From NCBI GenBank assembly GCA_009746045.1, contig RPFO01000644.1, forward strand, positions 1,031,680 to 1,095,679: a stretch of DNA of 64,000 nucleotides, read 5' to 3'. The translations under genes were made by a program, and so were the position numbers. This stretch comes from Mesostigma viride. Lineage: Eukaryota > Streptophyta > Mesostigmatophyceae > Mesostigmatales > Mesostigmataceae. Shown here in pieces: positions 1 to 8,750 of this stretch; the first letter of the stretch is position 1, and each line of letters opens with the position of its first letter. The notes under the pieces were generated by a model, which saw only the letters and a list, made by a program, of their open reading frames with translations, searched no databases and had not been told where the DNA came from.

Positions 1-324
1 GGACTCTCACGTAGCGTGTAGTCTCTTCGAGTCTCTCGTTAGTGGCCTTCGTGTTTCTCCCTTTCCTTGGGAGCAAGGCCGGTAGCATGTCATGGAGCGC
101 TGCCTAACTGCGGGCTCGTGAGCATGGAGTGCATCGATATTGAGACTATCAACGTGTTGTAATTGTATTAACTTTCTCAATAAATTCCGCATGTGCGGCT
201 TCATCATCAGACTGTGCAAAGTGTGTGTTGTGAAAGCATTATTCTATAGCAGGGGAGGCAATAAGGTGGTCATCAGGCACGAGGGACAGTTCCTTGTCCT
301 CGGCTGAGAGCCCTCCTTTCGTTA
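1..324 (+). mobile_element. gypsy-1 5' LTR, 3' portion only
   Basis: The window opens inside this LTR. It matches 11,208-11,531 (constant offset 11,207) with one mismatch that I noticed, at 268 (a versus t). An AATAAA signal lies at 179-184. The two copies diverge right after 324, so this is taken as the LTR end. Near-identity of the LTRs means the element inserted recently, in contrast to its broken reading frames. Confidence 0.85.
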
Positions 325-619
325 CTCGAAGAGACTACCCGGTAGTCTGCTTCCTTCTGTTCGAAGCCAAGACGTTGGCTTTAGTGTTTATCAACCATCA
401 GCAGTACAGGGAACGGCCTGGCTGACAGTTTGTAAAGGAAGTGTCTTGAGACAGATTTTAAGAAAATAGAACTAGCCAGAATTTGCTGGCTCTTGTCTTT
501 TTCTGGCAGGCTAGTCGAGTCGTTATCCTTGACGCCTGTTATAAAGCCTTTGGTTGTTGCTTCTTCTCAGCGAAACCTAGGCTTGTTGGTTCTTGTTTTG
601 CCCATCGGTCAGCTGGTGC
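325..619 (+). other. gypsy-1 untranslated leader
   Basis: About 300 bases lie between the LTR end and the first plausible Gag start. I see no gene and could not identify a convincing primer-binding site; the sequence after the LTR does not start with TGG. Confidence 0.5.
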
Positions 620-2291
620 ATGCCACTGACGCGAGCGCAGACTCGAGCCATGGCGGATGCAAATAGAGCAGATGCCGACACGTCCGCTCCGGGGTCGAAT
701 GGCGGGATTCCTCCCGCCGTACCCGCAGTGGGTGAGAGTCGCGACCAAGAAGCGCCGCTGAGTATGGTGGCGCTGTTCGCGCAGATGCAAGCGCAGATGC
801 AGCAACAGTCGCAACAGTTGCAGCAGCAACTGGCGCTGCAGATGCGGGAAGTGACCGACAGATTGGTGGCCGTAGAGGGTCGTCATCTGCAGTCCACACC
901 ATGGGACGGGCAGGCATCGATGCCGGGCCCAATGGTGTTGCCGCGGAGCCGAGGGAGCGGGACCAGCCGCCAACCTCAGGTAATGCGGCGGGAAGGGCTC
1001 CGATGGAACCGGGGGTTTTGGCTGGGTCGCTAACCCAACACGACTTGCTTGGTGAGGCGGATGGTCAGCCACGGGGCGAGTATACGCTGGCGCCCAGGCG
1101 CCTGCCTTTCGATCAAGCGCGAGACGGATTGCACGAGGAGAACGGGGCAGGGCTGGCGCGCGCGATGGACCCACGCAGGGGTGCACCAGGACGCATGCTG
1201 CCAGGCGGGGTCTCAATTCCGTTTGGGCGAGGCGGTGGGGCGCTGACCGGCGGGTCGACTGCACGGTGGTCAAGTGTGCCAATCGGGCGCATTCCGCCCA
1301 TGGAGGACATAACCACGCCGCTGGCTTTCCGAGTACGGGAGGCAGCACGCCCAAGCACGCTGGCGCAGGGACGCGCAGCTCAGCGACCGCCGGAGGATGC
1401 CGATGGGGTGCAGTACCCGCAAAGGGTGCGCCTCATACCTGAAGGCGCGAAGATGCCCACCCTACCACGGGTGGACATGCGCGAGAAGTTCTCCACAACC
1501 GGCAATCTGGCCACGCTGGCGCAGGCCTACAACGCGTACAAGTCATGGATTGATCTGCAATACATGACTACGCAAGGCGCTGTAATGCATGAGTTTGTGA
1601 TGAACAACATGCATTTCTTCTTTCACGGCCTTACGCTGAGGCGAGTGGCTAGGCTGGTGGAGCAGTGGAGAGAGGTCTCGCTGTACACGCGTCACACGGA
1701 CGTGTGGTTCGGCTTCGACGGGCGTGGCCAGCCCGACTATGACAACATCATGTATGGTGTCGACCCTGCCGAGGAACTGTGGGGCCTCCTTCGCCAGGAA
1801 TACCCGGTGGAGACCATCAAGGCAGAGCGTGAGTGGCGCAGTTTCAAGATAGCCGAGGGTGAAACCCCGGAGCAATCTTACGAGCGCCTCATGGAGTTCG
1901 CCGGCGAAGTGGAGGACTGGTCCGAAAAGCTGGCGTGTCAGAAATGGCTGCAAGCGCTAGGCTCCAAGGAGATGGAGCTGCCCACGCCGCCCAACGGCCA
2001 GCCGTGGCGATTGCGGTCACTGTGCATTGAGGTCAGGGCCATGATGCGACGACACGCGCAAGGCCGGATCTCGGTAAGCACGGTGGTGGCCGAGCTGCAG
2101 GCCAAGGTCGACGCGCTGACCAAGGCCAAGTCGGGTGAGTCGTCTGCCACAAGACAAGCGCGCCCGCAAGGCGGCCACGGTGCTAGCAGGAACCAAGGGG
2201 GGTCTCGCAACGCCTCATCGCATGATGCAACCCAGGGTAACGCCGCTGGCGGCAACAAGGACGCTGCCGCTCCGCCGACGCGAGCTGGGGG
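620..2291 (+). CDS. gag: gypsy-1 Gag (frameshifted)
   Basis: Structural capsid polyprotein of a Ty3/gypsy element. The N-terminus is in frame 2, with ATG at 620 or a better-context ATG at 650 (GCCATGG). It carries a Gln-rich run around 784-845 that looks like a coiled coil. Reading moves to frame 1 between about 900 and 1,020 and stays open to the G7 run at 2,287-2,293. The segment at about 1,480-2,080 has the Trp-rich helical look of retrotransposon capsid (for example VEQWREVSLY and EWRSFKIAEGETPEQSYERL). A basic, Gly/Ala-rich tail follows. The zinc knuckle continues in frame 3 downstream. The frame changes could be decay, sequencing deletions, or, at the G7 run, programmed -1 frameshifting. 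Confidence 0.75.
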
Positions 2292-3851
2292 GGCACGTCC
2301 TCACAGACGGGTAGGACGGATGCGCGCAAATCGGGCTGCTTCCTGTGCGGTCAGGATGGGCACATCAAACGTGATTGTCCCAAGGCGTGTAAGAAGTCAC
2401 ACCCGGCAACGGTCCGCACCCATCTGGCGGGGCAGTGCCCAGCGCCGGGGGTGCACTTTGCGGACGTGGAGGACAAGAAGGTGGACGCGGGGGTGGTCAT
2501 CATTCAGCCGACGGGCGAGGCGGGGGGACGTGAAAGGGAGGATGGGGGATCGCAGGTTCAATACAGGGACGAGGACTTCTGGCGGCCAGCCGACGTGATG
2601 GCGTTGGACATCCACGCAGTTGGCGCGCGAGGGAAGCAAGCACGTGCACCGCCGTCGTTTCAGGTGGGGCAGCCAAGTGAGACTGTGGGGCAGCTGCCTC
2701 AGTCCTTTCGCATGGCTCCCGCTCGGACCGGCTCCACCCTGGAACACGACAATCCTGCTGGGGCAGAGCAGCGGCGCAGGTTGTTGCCATTATACCCTAT
2801 GCCGTCGGTCGTGGACACGCCTGCATACACTCCCCGGCAAGTGGTCGAGTGGTTCGGTCAGCGGGCCGTGGAGGTGCTCGGGTCGCATGCGTCAGAGGTA
2901 CAGCGGTACGCTGACACAATGGACGCCCGTAGGTTGCACAACGCTGAGACAGCCACATTTGTCGGGCATCGCCCTGCATCGGCTTCGGTAATCGTGGGTC
3001 ATGTCGCTCATGGTGTCTTGGACAACGCGCAGCGGGCGTGCGTAGTGCCTAGGGCACCCACTGTCACCTCATATCCGGATGGCGAGCCAGCAATGGCGTT
3101 TCAGGCGCAGGGGCACGGGGAGCCCCTGAGCAACGTGGTCTACAGTACTGACCATGAATTGGTCGTGAAACTGGACAGCGGGGCCCAGCCACTCGTTATC
3201 AGTGCTCGGCTGGCCCAGTTGCTCAACCTAACCAGGGAGAATGGCGGGCTGCGGGACAGTCATGTGTCCGTGGCGGGCTGGCAGGGCCCTGCCGCTAAAC
3301 CCTTTGCCATGACTGCGGTCCAGGTAATGGTCATCCTCAACCCGCTCAGGCCATCCGACATGGCCTGCATCCCTGTGAATGCCCTTGTGACCGAGCAGTC
3401 ATCGTATGACGTGCTGGTCGGCATGGAGGTCATGTTTCCCATGCGGCTCGAGGTACGCATGTGGGAAGGCCGCGCGGTGTACATCGTTGACAGAGACGGT
3501 GACGCCATGCGCCAAGCAAGCATCCCGGTGAGCTGCTACAGCTCGGACACTGGGGCAGTGCGTGTCTCGACGGTCAACCGGGTCGAGGCTGGCTCGCACG
3601 ACGCGGTGGTGGAGGTACGGATGGGGGAGGTCACGGCAGCTGGGGGGGCTGTGCGTGATAAGCATCGGCCGTGCATCCCAACAGCGCTGGTGGGACGGGC
3701 CTCATTGCAGAGCACGTGGGCGGCGCGACAGCAGCCGCAAGCGCGGCAGGCCCTTTTGCGTCAGCACGTCACCAACGCGGTGCGGCAGCAACAACTCTCT
3801 CATCTCCCGCGGCAATCGCAGTCCAAGTGGCTGTCGCGACAACGAAGGTAA
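2292..3851 (+). CDS. gypsy-1 zinc knuckle and aspartic protease
   Basis: This frame 3 segment is open from the G7 run. It begins with a CX2CX4HX4C knuckle at 2,337-2,378 (CFLCGQDGHIKRDC), the nucleic-acid-binding end of Gag. A retropepsin follows: the catalytic triplet is DSG at 3,174-3,182 (VKLDSGAQPLVIS), with the late-domain signature DVLVGMEVM near 3,409-3,435. Retropepsins work as homodimers and cut the Gag-Pol polyprotein. The Ser in place of the commoner Thr (DSG versus DTG) is tolerated in the family. The frame closes with TAA at 3,849-3,851. From about 3,662 frame 2 also looks protein-like, so the shift toward the methyltransferase frame may occur before the stop. Confidence 0.8.
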   Translation, partial: GTSSQTGRTDARKSGCFLCGQDGHIKRDCPKACKKSHPATVRTHLAGQCPAPGVHFADVEDKKVDAGVVIIQPTGEAGGREREDGGSQVQYRDEDFWRPADVMALDIHAVGARGKQARAPPSFQVGQPSETVGQLPQSFRMAPARTGSTLEHDNPAGAEQRRRLLPLYPMPSVVDTPAYTPRQVVEWFGQRAVEVLGSHASEVQRYADTMDARRLHNAETATFVGHRPASASVIVGHVAHGVLDNAQRACVVPRAPTVTSYPDGEPAMAFQAQGHGEPLSNVVYSTDHELVVKLDSGAQPLVISARLAQLLNLTRENGGLRDSHVSVAGWQGPAAKPFAMTAVQVMVILNPLRPSDMACIPVNALVTEQSSYDVLVGMEVMFPMRLEVRMWEGRAVYIVDRDGDAMRQASIPVSCYSSDTGAVRVSTVNRVEAGSHDAVVEVRMGEVTAAGGAVRDKHRPCIPTALVGRASLQSTWAARQQPQARQALLRQHVTNAVRQQQLSHLPRQSQSKWLSRQRR

Positions 3852-3861
3852 CTTCTGTGCC

Positions 3862-5307
3862 GATGTTGTGGCAGAGTCGCGGGTCTTGTCCGAAGGGGTT
3901 GTATTGCTAGAATTGTTTGCTGGGATGGGAGGGGGGCTGGCTGGCTTTCTCGCTGCAGGCGGTACGTGCCACACGTTGATCGCCGTAGAGCCGTCTCCTA
4001 CCGCTCGGGCAGTGTATAGGCATCACTGTGCCCAGCTGTCTGCCCTGTATCCATCTCAGTTCCCTCCGTCTGCGTGGACAGATCCGTTTGGGGAGTGCCC
4101 TCAGGATATCCGTGCTATTGGGGAGGTTCATGTGCGAGGCCTTTTGAGGCGGCACAAGAGGATAGACCTCGTCCTCGCGGGCTGGGAATGTCAAGGGTTG
4201 AGTCAGGCCGGCGTAGGACGCGGGCTTGCGGATCCTAGGAGCGGGTTGTTTTGGGATCTGCTTCGAGTCGTTGGACTCTTGCAGCAGCTGCAGGACCAGC
4301 CACTAGCGTATCTTTTTGAGAACGTGGTGGCCGACGACAGCCCTCACGAGGTAGTGAGGAAGGACTGGGCCCAGATCGTGGACATCTTAGGGGCACCAGT
4401 CACGTGCGACAATGCAGGATTGGGCGGGCTCACCCACAGGTACCGCGCATTCTGGACCAACCTTGCACTCACCACCACCATCCAGGCAGTGGTAGATGCG
4501 ATCACACGACAGCACGACGGCATGCCCGCGGAGGTGGCGCTGCCACCACATTTGGTCACGCAGCGGGTAGACGTCGCCGATCGGCACCCTTACGCGCCCG
4601 TCAATCACGTAGGTAAGCCTATGTGCGCTCTTCCCACCTTGGTTAGTTACCAGGGGTCATCGGCCTACAGGGACCGGGGCAAGGGTTTGGTATGGGACAC
4701 CGGTACGGGTTTGTTGGTGCAGCCGCCCGCTGAGTTTCGGGAGGTGAGCATGGGGTTCCATGTGGGGGCGTCCGCCGCTGAGGGGGTTTTAGAGGCCACT
4801 AGGTGGTCTCTCGTTGGGCAAGCCATGTCAGCCTTCCAGGTTGGGTATGTTCTGCGGGCCGCAATGCAAGTGCGCCAGGGTGGGGGAGATATCCCCACAC
4901 CGCCACCGCCTGTCAGTGCCCACGCGGCTGGTGTCCGGCCAACAGCGTCCGGCGGCACTGGGTCGCCATGGAGATCGCGGCTGCTTCAACTATGGAGCGT
5001 TATCCTCATGACGTCCTTGTTGTCCAGCACGGTGTTCGCTGGAGCGCCCACCCTGCAGCAATCGGTCGGTCGCGCAGTCCGTGCCATTCAGCAGGTGAGC
5101 GTCACACCCGGTGTAGCCGCATTTTCCCTTTTCCACGATGCCGCTGTCCGGGGGCCTTGTGTCGACAGTAGGAGTGCCGCAGTCGCAGATCCTGCTGCCT
5201 CTCACATATGGGCCATAGGTGAGCACCTCACCGCCACGCAACGCAAGGCTATGGAGCACTGGTTGCATTCTGCACGCTCAGTTTCGCTTTCAGCAGTGAA
5301 GAACTAG
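3862..5307 (+). CDS. Cytosine-5 DNA methyltransferase domain inside gypsy-1 pol
   Basis: A C5-DNMT catalytic domain lies in frame 1, between protease and RT. Motifs appear in canonical order: I, LELFAGMGGGLAGF from 3,904 (SAM binding); II, IAVEPSPTARAVY; IV, GWECQGLSQAG with the catalytic Cys codon at 4,189-4,191; VI, LFENV at 4,312-4,326; VIII, HRYRAFW from about 4,435; a short target-recognition region at about 4,450-4,720; IX-like EFREVSMGF; X, VGQAMSAFQVGYVL at about 4,810-4,855. Motif IV has Glu-Cys where Pro-Cys is usual. The domain has no internal stop or frameshift, although gag and RT around it do. Known family role: SAM-dependent methyl transfer to cytosine C5. Inferred role: methylation of element or host DNA. 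No ATG start is evident, so it is probably released from the polyprotein. The tail from about 4,870 to 5,270 is an unrecognised linker. Confidence 0.93.
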   Translation, partial: DVVAESRVLSEGVVLLELFAGMGGGLAGFLAAGGTCHTLIAVEPSPTARAVYRHHCAQLSALYPSQFPPSAWTDPFGECPQDIRAIGEVHVRGLLRRHKRIDLVLAGWECQGLSQAGVGRGLADPRSGLFWDLLRVVGLLQQLQDQPLAYLFENVVADDSPHEVVRKDWAQIVDILGAPVTCDNAGLGGLTHRYRAFWTNLALTTTIQAVVDAITRQHDGMPAEVALPPHLVTQRVDVADRHPYAPVNHVGKPMCALPTLVSYQGSSAYRDRGKGLVWDTGTGLLVQPPAEFREVSMGFHVGASAAEGVLEATRWSLVGQAMSAFQVGYVLRAAMQVRQGGGDIPTPPPPVSAHAAGVRPTASGGTGSPWRSRLLQLWSVILMTSLLSSTVFAGAPTLQQSVGRAVRAIQQVSVTPGVAAFSLFHDAAVRGPCVDSRSAAVADPAASHIWAIGEHLTATQRKAMEHWLHSARSVSLSAVKN

Positions 5308-6702
5308 GGTGCTACAACGGGGGCTGCATGGGGGTCCCACTAGATACGGATCAGCCCTTATTCAGGCGGCAGCATAGGCTGAGCTTGGCTGAGCTGGAAT
5401 TCGTAGATGCTAACTGTCGAGAGCTAGAGGCAGCTGGGATCATCCGCGCTTCATCCTCCAGTTATGCAGCTGCCACGGTGGTTGCACCCAAGAAGGATAC
5501 CATCACAGGCGAGTGGACAGGTATGCGCATGGCCACTGACCTGCGTCAGCTGAACGCGCACACTCCTGTTGATATAGGTACCCCATGCCTCGGGTCGATG
5601 ATGTTTTGGATAAAATATCTCCCCAGGTCAAGTATGTGTCGTCGCTAGATTTGCGTAGCGGCTTCCATCAGATCAAGGTCGTAGAGGCAGATCAGCGCAT
5701 GCTGGCCTTTTGGGGTGGGACCCGTCTGTACGAGTGGGTTCGCATGCCATTCGGACATCGCAACGCTAGTGCGGTGTTCCAACGTGCCATGGACCAGGTG
5801 CTGGCAGGTTTGCCATTTGCAGCCTGCTACATAGACGATGTCATTGTCTTTAGCGAGACATTTGACCAGCACTTAGCTCACCTCGATCAGGTTCGGATCG
5901 CCCTAGATAAGGCCAACCTGCGGCTGCACCCTGAAAAGTGCAAGTTCGCCCAACAGACCATAGGGTTTCTTGGTCATCAGATTGTACCAGGTGGCCGGAC
6001 CCCTGAGGCAGCCAAAGTGGAAGCCATCAGCAACGCCGCAGTGCCCATCGACATCTCGGGGGTGCGCGCATATCTCGGGCTAGCTGGCTATTATCGAGGA
6101 TATATTCAGAATTTCAGCACCAAAGTCAAACCCCTGACTGAGTTGTTGAAGAAGGGCAATGTCTGGGCGTGGGGTCCGGCTCAGCAGCGAGCCATCGATA
6201 CCATCAAACAGGAACTGACTGCCGCTCCTATCCTCCGCGCCCCCGACTATGCTCTGCCCTTCATTCTTTACACCGATTGGTCCAAGGTAGGCCTAGGGGC
6301 TGTGCTAGCACAAAAGGACGATGCGGGGCGCGAGCATGTTATCGCGTACGCTAGTTGGAGTAACAACTCTGCCGAGAGTCGGTACTCTTCCTACGAGGGG
6401 GAAGCGTTAGCCGTTGTGTGGGCCATCAAGCACTTCAGACCATATCTCTTTGGGCGGGTGTTCACACTTGTCACTGATCACCAGCCCTTATTGTGGTTGA
6501 TGACCAGCGACAAACTCACGGGTAAGCTGGCCCGGTGGGCAATGATCATTCAGGAGTACCACCTGACAATCGTCCATCGGCCAGGTGTGGATCACTCCAA
6601 CGCGGACGTCCTGTCCAGGTATGCTCTACCAACCACTGTTGACAACACTGGTGCGCGGGCCCTAGGGGCCGAGAGCTCGCCTGGGTCTGTGGTTTTTGTT
6701 AA
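5280..6702 (+). CDS. gypsy-1 reverse transcriptase and RNase H
   Basis: Ty3/gypsy RT starts in frame 3 (EELGCYNGG... TDQPLFRRQHRLS) and continues in frame 2 from about 5,580, where PMPRVDDVLDKI corresponds to the family's YPLPRIDD block; this is a -1 change beside an ACCCC run. The catalytic box YIDD is at 5,828-5,839, followed by FLGHQI and the thumb motif YLGLAGYYRGYI. RNase H follows with YTDWSKVGLGAVL, the EGEALAVVWAIKHF helix and TDHQPL, ending at the tether HRPGVDHSNADVLSR. It copies element RNA into cDNA and degrades the template. The frame is cut at 6,699-6,702 by the TTAA of an inserted DNA element and resumes at 8,422. Confidence 0.93.
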
Positions 6703-8419
6703 CACGTCCCCTGTAGAAACTCAGTCCTAAAAATAGGACTGAGTATACCATCTTTGAGATCATGTGGCGGTAAGGGTAGGGGGTACCCCATATATTTGAT
6801 ATGCATCATAGCACTCAATATCATGCTAATGCTTGGGCATGTGCTTAAAAAATCATATGTTGACCAAATCATGTAAAATTATACGTGACTCTCAACCCTT
6901 ACTCGCGATTTTGGAATTTTCTGTGGAAGCACGAGTGTGTAAAATCCAATAAAATCCATATTCACTATTAAAAATCATAGGCGTGTAGATATTAGAGTTC
7001 TTGAACTGTGGAAAAAAACTGGACTCAATTCGGCCACTGGCACTGCCTGAAACATGCAAAACACTGCCAGTCCTATAAATAGGACTGGGCCTTGGTAACA
7101 AAATGCTAGCATGGGAGTGCGGTCGTACTACACACCACCGTGGCCACCAACCATGCCAATCAACTCATTTCCCTTCCAGCATAATAGGACAACATGCTTG
7201 CATCATCATATTGCAGTTATATTATACCTTATAATGTGTGAGAGCCTATGCAAGCACGTAGGGAATGGGTTTGGATACCTACCCACGAAAGGTTTTTTTT
7301 TGTGTGTTAACCACCAATGTATTGGGCAGGTTAAGCATATTTCAAGTGTCTCTAACAAGAATGGACATGGATGAAACTGTTTTGCCTTGCCATGGCATGG
7401 CCAACATACTTGCTGGCACATGATGACAGTGGTTTACCACCAAGATCTTTCACTCACCCATATAAGCTTGAAAGCACCCTTGACGAGGCCCATGGCCACA
7501 CAATTATGCAGTATGAACGTAGCAAAAGAACAACTAACATCTATGAAGGTGTTTAAACCCATAAAGCGCCTAAAAACCTGCACAACTACACCAGGGCAAG
7601 GCAAATGCCTGGCAACATCATCTAAAAAGGGGGTTTTGGAGAGGGGCAGGCAACGGTCAAGAAAGAGCATCAAGACTCGAAACTGGCAACACCTCGCAAG
7701 CTTAAACTCATGTAAGAACATCAAGAAATGATGAGACAACGATATTCCGGCTTTACCTTGCATGGCTGGCGTTACCTTGGCCCAGGCGGTGCCCGCAAAA
7801 GTGGAACTTTGAGGCACACACACCATGAAGTGACAGAGTGGTCGAAATCATCAAATCTATACTGCCACTAGGTCAATTCTATGACCATGCATGATAACAA
7901 GTAGAAAGAAGCCTATAAACCCTTTGACTTGCGCCGGAAAGCAGTTGTAGTAATCAATTCCGTCGGCCTGCCTGATCGCAGCTTTTTCCAGCAAGAACGG
8001 TGCCGACACCTAGTAAATCGCATTTCCGCGAGCTGAAAATTGACTTGTATCATCTCTATGATATATAAAAACTATTTCCTGAGTTTGGCCAGCTATATCG
8101 TCGGAAAACGTAAACTGCATGCATGGGCGCAAGCCGCCATGGCTAGGTCGTGCATTTCCGGAACACACGTTTCACGTGGAAAAGTACCCTTACCACCTGT
8201 TCTTTGACCGTACATTTAGCCGCTCATACCAAATCCAAAAAAATCGCAAAAATATGTCCAAGAAAGATCTTTTCACGTAGTATTTGAATAAATTTTGAGG
8301 GAATTTTTTGACAAACCTTCCGATCGGGGCAAATTTTCTACGAAACCCCAAATCTCAGTCCTAAATTTAGGACTGAGTTGAACTCAGTCCTAAAAATAGG
8401 TGTGGCTACAGACGACGTG
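6703..8419. mobile_element. TTAA-flanked DNA transposon, copy 1 (piggyBac- or Kolobok-like)
   Basis: A 1,717-bp AT-rich insertion flanked by TTAA at 6,699-6,702 and 8,420-8,423. The ends are short inverted repeats (CACGTC ... GACGTG). Removing it with one TTAA restores the gypsy-1 reading frame (GTT AAT GCT). Just inside each end are palindromes of the form ACTCAGTCCTA-N-TAGGACTGAGT (6,718-6,743; two near 8,353-8,400), with a related one at 7,069-7,090. TTAA duplication is typical of piggyBac and Kolobok. No transposase is recognised, so it is probably non-autonomous. A copy in the opposite orientation is at 51,409-53,128, and a third partial copy near 63,353. Confidence 0.85.
7434..7826 (-). 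CDS. Conserved ORF of unknown function in TTAA element copy 1
   Basis: A 130-codon open frame whose translation aligns along about 120 residues with the ORF at 51,975-52,391 in copy 2, ending at nearly the same position. Shared blocks include FAGTAWAK, MFLHEF, LDRCLPLSK and GLNTFID. No motif or family is recognised. It is Cys/Phe-rich, with no obvious signal peptide or DDE motif. Many amino acids differ between copies, yet both stay open. It could be an exon of a lost transposase, captured sequence, or chance survival of an open frame. Confidence 0.3.
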   Translation of the reverse strand: MVCVPQSSTFAGTAWAKVTPAMQGKAGISLSHHFLMFLHEFKLARCCQFRVLMLFLDRCLPLSKTPFLDDVARHLPCPGVVVQVFRRFMGLNTFIDVSCSFATFILHNCVAMGLVKGAFKLIWVSERSWW

Positions 8420-8421
8420 TT

Positions 8422-8750
8422 AATGCTGCAGGCTTCGCTGACGCCGACGCCGAGGCAGACTGGCGCGCAGTCGAGTATACAGTCGCAGACTTTGCAGCAA
8501 GCTGCAATGCAGTTCACCCTTCTCCCTTCACCCCTGCCGCTGGCCTCCTCGCGTTGGAGGAAGGTAATTCTCCGTCCTTTGACATTGACAATACCTTGGC
8601 ACGATACCTAGCACTCCAGGTGGTGTTGGTTGGCCATCTCACAGTGGAATGCAACATGGGTGATGTGTGGCTCGATGGGCGTGTGTTGGAGCAGGTCCAA
8701 GGGATAGCTCTCACCCCACCCCGGTTGATTGGTCCTCAGCCCAGCGTGAC
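8422..8750 (+). CDS. gypsy-1 pol linker between RNase H and integrase
   Basis: Continuation of the RNase H-side frame after the TTAA insertion, in frame 1. It is acidic and Ala-rich (AGFADADAEADWRAVEYTV) with no recognised domain. A -1 change within the C-rich stretch around 8,714-8,722 leads into the integrase frame 3, whose upstream text (TPVDWSSAQRDAELNRV) looks like the normal continuation. The segment marks the pre-integrase spacer of gypsy pol. Confidence 0.65.

Noticed and set aside
3848-3874. A 27-nt GT...AG mini-intron between protease and DNMT
   Set aside because: Its length is divisible by three, so splicing it would not join frame 3 to frame 1. It is also too short for a normal spliceosomal intron.
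3862-5307. The DNMT as an unrelated host gene that merely lies next to gypsy
   Set aside because: It sits between protease and RT on the same strand with no LTR, intron or promoter-like gap, and with near-seamless frames on both sides.
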